10,217 nt of DNA from Anaerolineales bacterium UBA2029 (GTDB lineage: Bacteria; Chloroflexota; Anaerolineae; Aggregatilineales; Aggregatilineaceae): positions 1-10,217 of the forward strand of contig DDBP01000345.1 in assembly GCA_002332795.1 (NCBI GenBank), in the 5' to 3' direction. Within the stretch, counting starts at the first letter, position 1, and each line of letters opens with the position of its first letter. A program made the translations under genes and the position numbers. Shown here piece by piece: positions 7,002 through 10,217 of this stretch. Under the pieces are notes generated by a model. The model worked only from the letters and a program-made list of their open reading frames with translations. It searched no databases and was not told where the DNA came from.

Positions 7002-7029
7002 ATTATAGGCACTTCGCCAGATCATACAA
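7002..7029 (-). promoter_or_regulatory. Candidate housekeeping promoter for the sigma-factor unit
   Basis: On the minus strand a perfect TATAAT (7002-7007) is preceded, with 16 bases between, by TTGTAT (7024-7029). This gives a leader of about 120 bases before the sigma start codon. The -10 box is ideal and the -35 box matches only in TTG. No clear ECF-type GGAAC/GTC promoter is seen, so autoregulation by the encoded sigma is not evident. Confidence 0.5.
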
Positions 7030-7082
7030 GAGCAACCGGCACACCGGGGCTGCTGTGCGGGAAATGGCCTGGAGGGGGAAGC

Positions 7083-8183
7083 ATGCAAAAGTGTGGGAAC
7101 TGCGGACACGAGAACCGCGCGGGGGTTGTCTTCTGCGAAAACTGCGGGGCGAGTCTGATCGGCAAGCAGCCGCTCAGCACCAAAGCGCTGGATGTTGCGC
7201 CAGCCAATCAAAGCGGCGATTCCACGATTCCGTCCCCGCTGAGCGCCATCGTCCAGGAGATGGCCATCTTCAAACCGGGCGATATCCTCAAGCTGAGCGT
7301 CGAGGGCACCACCAAACCCATCGAGTTGCAACCCAAAGGGGAAGTGATCCTGGGCCGTCGCGACCCGGCTACCGGCACCACCCCCGACGTAGACCTGACG
7401 CCGTTCGCGGGCTATCGGATGGGAGTCAGCCGTCGTCACGCAGCGATTCGCCAGGGCGACGACAACACGCTCAATGTGTGGGACCTCGGCAGCAGCAACG
7501 GCACATTCCTGAACGGACAGCGCCTCAATGCCCATCGCCCCTATCCACTGCGCGATGGGGACGAACTTCGGCTGGGCCAGATGGTCATCCGCGTCAACTT
7601 CAAGCCCGCGCCTGCGACCGTCGCCGAGCCAGCGCCAGCTCCCCTGCCTTCGACCAGACCGCTGCAGCCGATTCCAGAAGCCTCTGCTCCTGCTACCTCG
7701 CCGGCGGTTTCCCCTAAACCGGTGACCGGGGTCGTGCCCGCTGCCCCTGTGCCGGTCACAGCACCGCAACCGCCCGCCGAGAAGCCCGCGGCAGTTGTGA
7801 CACCGCCCAGCCCGACGGCTTCCGAAGAAGCGCAACCAGCGGTCAGCGCACTGGAAGCATCGGCGGCCCCTGCGACGGTTGCCCCCGCGGATGAAGGAGC
7901 AGCGTCACCAGCGCCCGCCGCCGAACAGCCCGCAGCCCCTGCCCCCTCACCAGCACCTGCGGCTGCTGAACAACCAGCGGCTCCCGTGGTCGCCAGGCTG
8001 GAAGCGGCTGAGCCTGCCCCTCCCACAACGCCTCCTCAGGAAACGCAGCCGGCAGCAGCAGCGGAGTCCGCCGCGCCAGCGGTTCCCCCTGTGCATCAGG
8101 AGCAAGCGCCCCCGCCGCCAGCGGCTGAGCAGGGCAGCGAACCAGAGGCAGGCAAGGACAAGACAACCCCTCCTGACTCGTGA
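7083..8183 (+). CDS. Zinc-ribbon and FHA-domain protein with long Pro/Ala-rich tail
   Basis: Probable phosphothreonine-binding signalling or scaffold protein of the cytoplasm, 366 residues. An N-terminal zinc ribbon has C4-x2-C7 and C18-x2-C21 (KCGNCGHENRAG and FCENCGASL). An FHA domain follows at about 66-173 with the canonical residues: GR at 91-92, SRRHA at 116-120, and DLGSSNGTFLNG at 134-145, where S116, R117 and N139 would contact the phosphopeptide. From about 174 to the end, the sequence is a Pro/Ala/Glu-rich tail with no Cys, Phe, Tyr, Trp, Met or Asn. It is surely disordered and contains a repeated AEQPAAP (280-286 and 295-301). There is no signal peptide or membrane segment. The ATG at 7083 has GGAGG (7071-7075) 7 bases upstream. 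It is divergent from the ECF sigma gene, which may link it to that regulatory unit. No Ser/Thr kinase gene is in the window. Confidence 0.93.
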   Translation: MQKCGNCGHENRAGVVFCENCGASLIGKQPLSTKALDVAPANQSGDSTIPSPLSAIVQEMAIFKPGDILKLSVEGTTKPIELQPKGEVILGRRDPATGTTPDVDLTPFAGYRMGVSRRHAAIRQGDDNTLNVWDLGSSNGTFLNGQRLNAHRPYPLRDGDELRLGQMVIRVNFKPAPATVAEPAPAPLPSTRPLQPIPEASAPATSPAVSPKPVTGVVPAAPVPVTAPQPPAEKPAAVVTPPSPTASEEAQPAVSALEASAAPATVAPADEGAASPAPAAEQPAAPAPSPAPAAAEQPAAPVVARLEAAEPAPPTTPPQETQPAAAAESAAPAVPPVHQEQAPPPPAAEQGSEPEAGKDKTTPPDS

Positions 8184-8196
8184 TGGGTTGCGCGTG

Positions 8197-9852
<1,656 letters not shown>

Positions 9853-9963
9853 GGCATTGCTCCAAATCTTCTACGACAACAAGGACTTTACGGTATTCCG
9901 GCAGGCGTATTCTAACACTCCAGCGGTCAAAGCACATTGCCACTCGCCGCTCTACGCCAAAAG

Positions 9964-9972
9964 TGACATAAT
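9964..9972 (+). promoter_or_regulatory. Possible extended -10 element for the aldo/keto reductase gene
   Basis: TGACATAAT on the plus strand fits an extended -10 (TGn plus CATAAT), about 75 bases before the reductase start. No convincing -35 box stands at the right distance. The 192-bp interval between hutU and this gene otherwise shows no gene or repeat. Confidence 0.25.
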
Positions 9973-10044
9973 CGAGGCCGGAACCTATCTTCGGCGAGCC
10001 TCACGGCGACTTGCTGGAAATCGTTATTCAGGAGGAGTAGGGTT

Positions 10045-10217
10045 ATGGAATACACCAACCTTGGCCGTAGCGGGCTACAGGTCAGCCGCCTGTGCCTGGG
10101 CACCATGAACTTCGGCCCGTACACGACGGAGCAGGACAGCTTCGCCATCATGGATCGCGCCCTGGAAGTGGGCATCAACTTCTTCGACACGGCCAACGTC
10201 TACGGGCGCAAACAGGG
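10045..10217 (+). CDS. Aldo/keto reductase (partial, N-terminus only)
   Basis: NAD(P)H-dependent oxidoreductase of the aldo/keto reductase superfamily; 57 residues are visible before the window ends. The start MEYTNLGRSGLQVSRLCLGT is typical, as is TMNFG. The motif GINFFDTANVYG supplies the catalytic D48 and Y53; the catalytic lysine and histidine would lie beyond the edge. This N-terminus resembles the YajO/Tas-like or potassium-channel beta-subunit-like group. The ATG at 10045 has AGGAGG (10030-10035) 9 bases upstream. It is transcribed away from hutU; substrate and role cannot be told. Confidence 0.95.
   Translation, partial: MEYTNLGRSGLQVSRLCLGTMNFGPYTTEQDSFAIMDRALEVGINFFDTANVYGRKQ

Noticed and set aside
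6963..7835. Minus-strand open frame opposite the FHA gene, Gly/Arg-rich with Cys pairs
   Set aside because: Its apparent Cys/Gly pattern is the reverse complement of the FHA gene's Pro/Ala codons; there is no ribosome site and no recognisable fold.
8184..8196. A bidirectional terminator between the FHA gene and hutU
   Set aside because: The 13-bp gap has no inverted repeat or T run.
9909..9932. TTGACC and TAGAAT on the minus strand upstream of hutU as a promoter
   Set aside because: The boxes are only 10 bases apart, far short of the needed 16-18, and no better partner exists for either box.

Overview
This 10.2 kb window is GC-rich and densely coded. It looks like part of a bacterial chromosome, most plausibly Chloroflexota (Anaerolineae-like). 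That guess rests on gene style: a zinc-ribbon/FHA protein with a Pro/Ala-rich tail, an oversized MalF-type permease, and a GT-C glycosyltransferase beside sugar transport genes. No rRNA or other taxonomic marker is present. I see no tRNA, rRNA, CRISPR, transposase or phage gene.

Layout. Most of the window (about 1-6900) reads leftward. From upstream to downstream it holds an ECF sigma factor (start 6873), an overlapping 123-codon gene of unknown family, a strong intrinsic terminator (5871-5897), deoC (deoxyribose-phosphate aldolase), a polytopic GT-C-type glycosyltransferase, and two ABC sugar-importer permeases of MalF and MalG type. The MalG gene runs off the left edge. The last four genes are closely spaced: about 34 bp between deoC and the glycosyltransferase, about 150 bp with a candidate promoter before malF, and an 8-bp overlap between malF and malG.

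Divergent from the sigma gene, across a roughly 200 bp regulatory interval with a clear TATAAT box and two short palindromes, lies a rightward gene for a zinc-ribbon/FHA protein with a long disordered tail. It converges on a full-length leftward urocanate hydratase gene (hutU), with 13 bp between the stop codons. At the right edge the 5' end of an aldo/keto reductase gene begins, divergent from hutU.

How the genes may work together. The two permeases form the membrane channel of a carbohydrate importer; its binding protein and ATPase are not in the window. DeoC would yield glyceraldehyde 3-phosphate and acetaldehyde from deoxyribose 5-phosphate, but nothing in the sequence proves that the transporter carries deoxyribosides. 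The sigma gene and its overlapping partner form a compact regulatory unit closed by its own terminator. The most unusual feature is that both permeases carry large insertions at the same topological place, between the first and second core membrane segments: about 500 residues in the MalF-type protein and about 90 in the MalG-type. This suggests a co-evolved, enlarged extracytoplasmic module of the importer.
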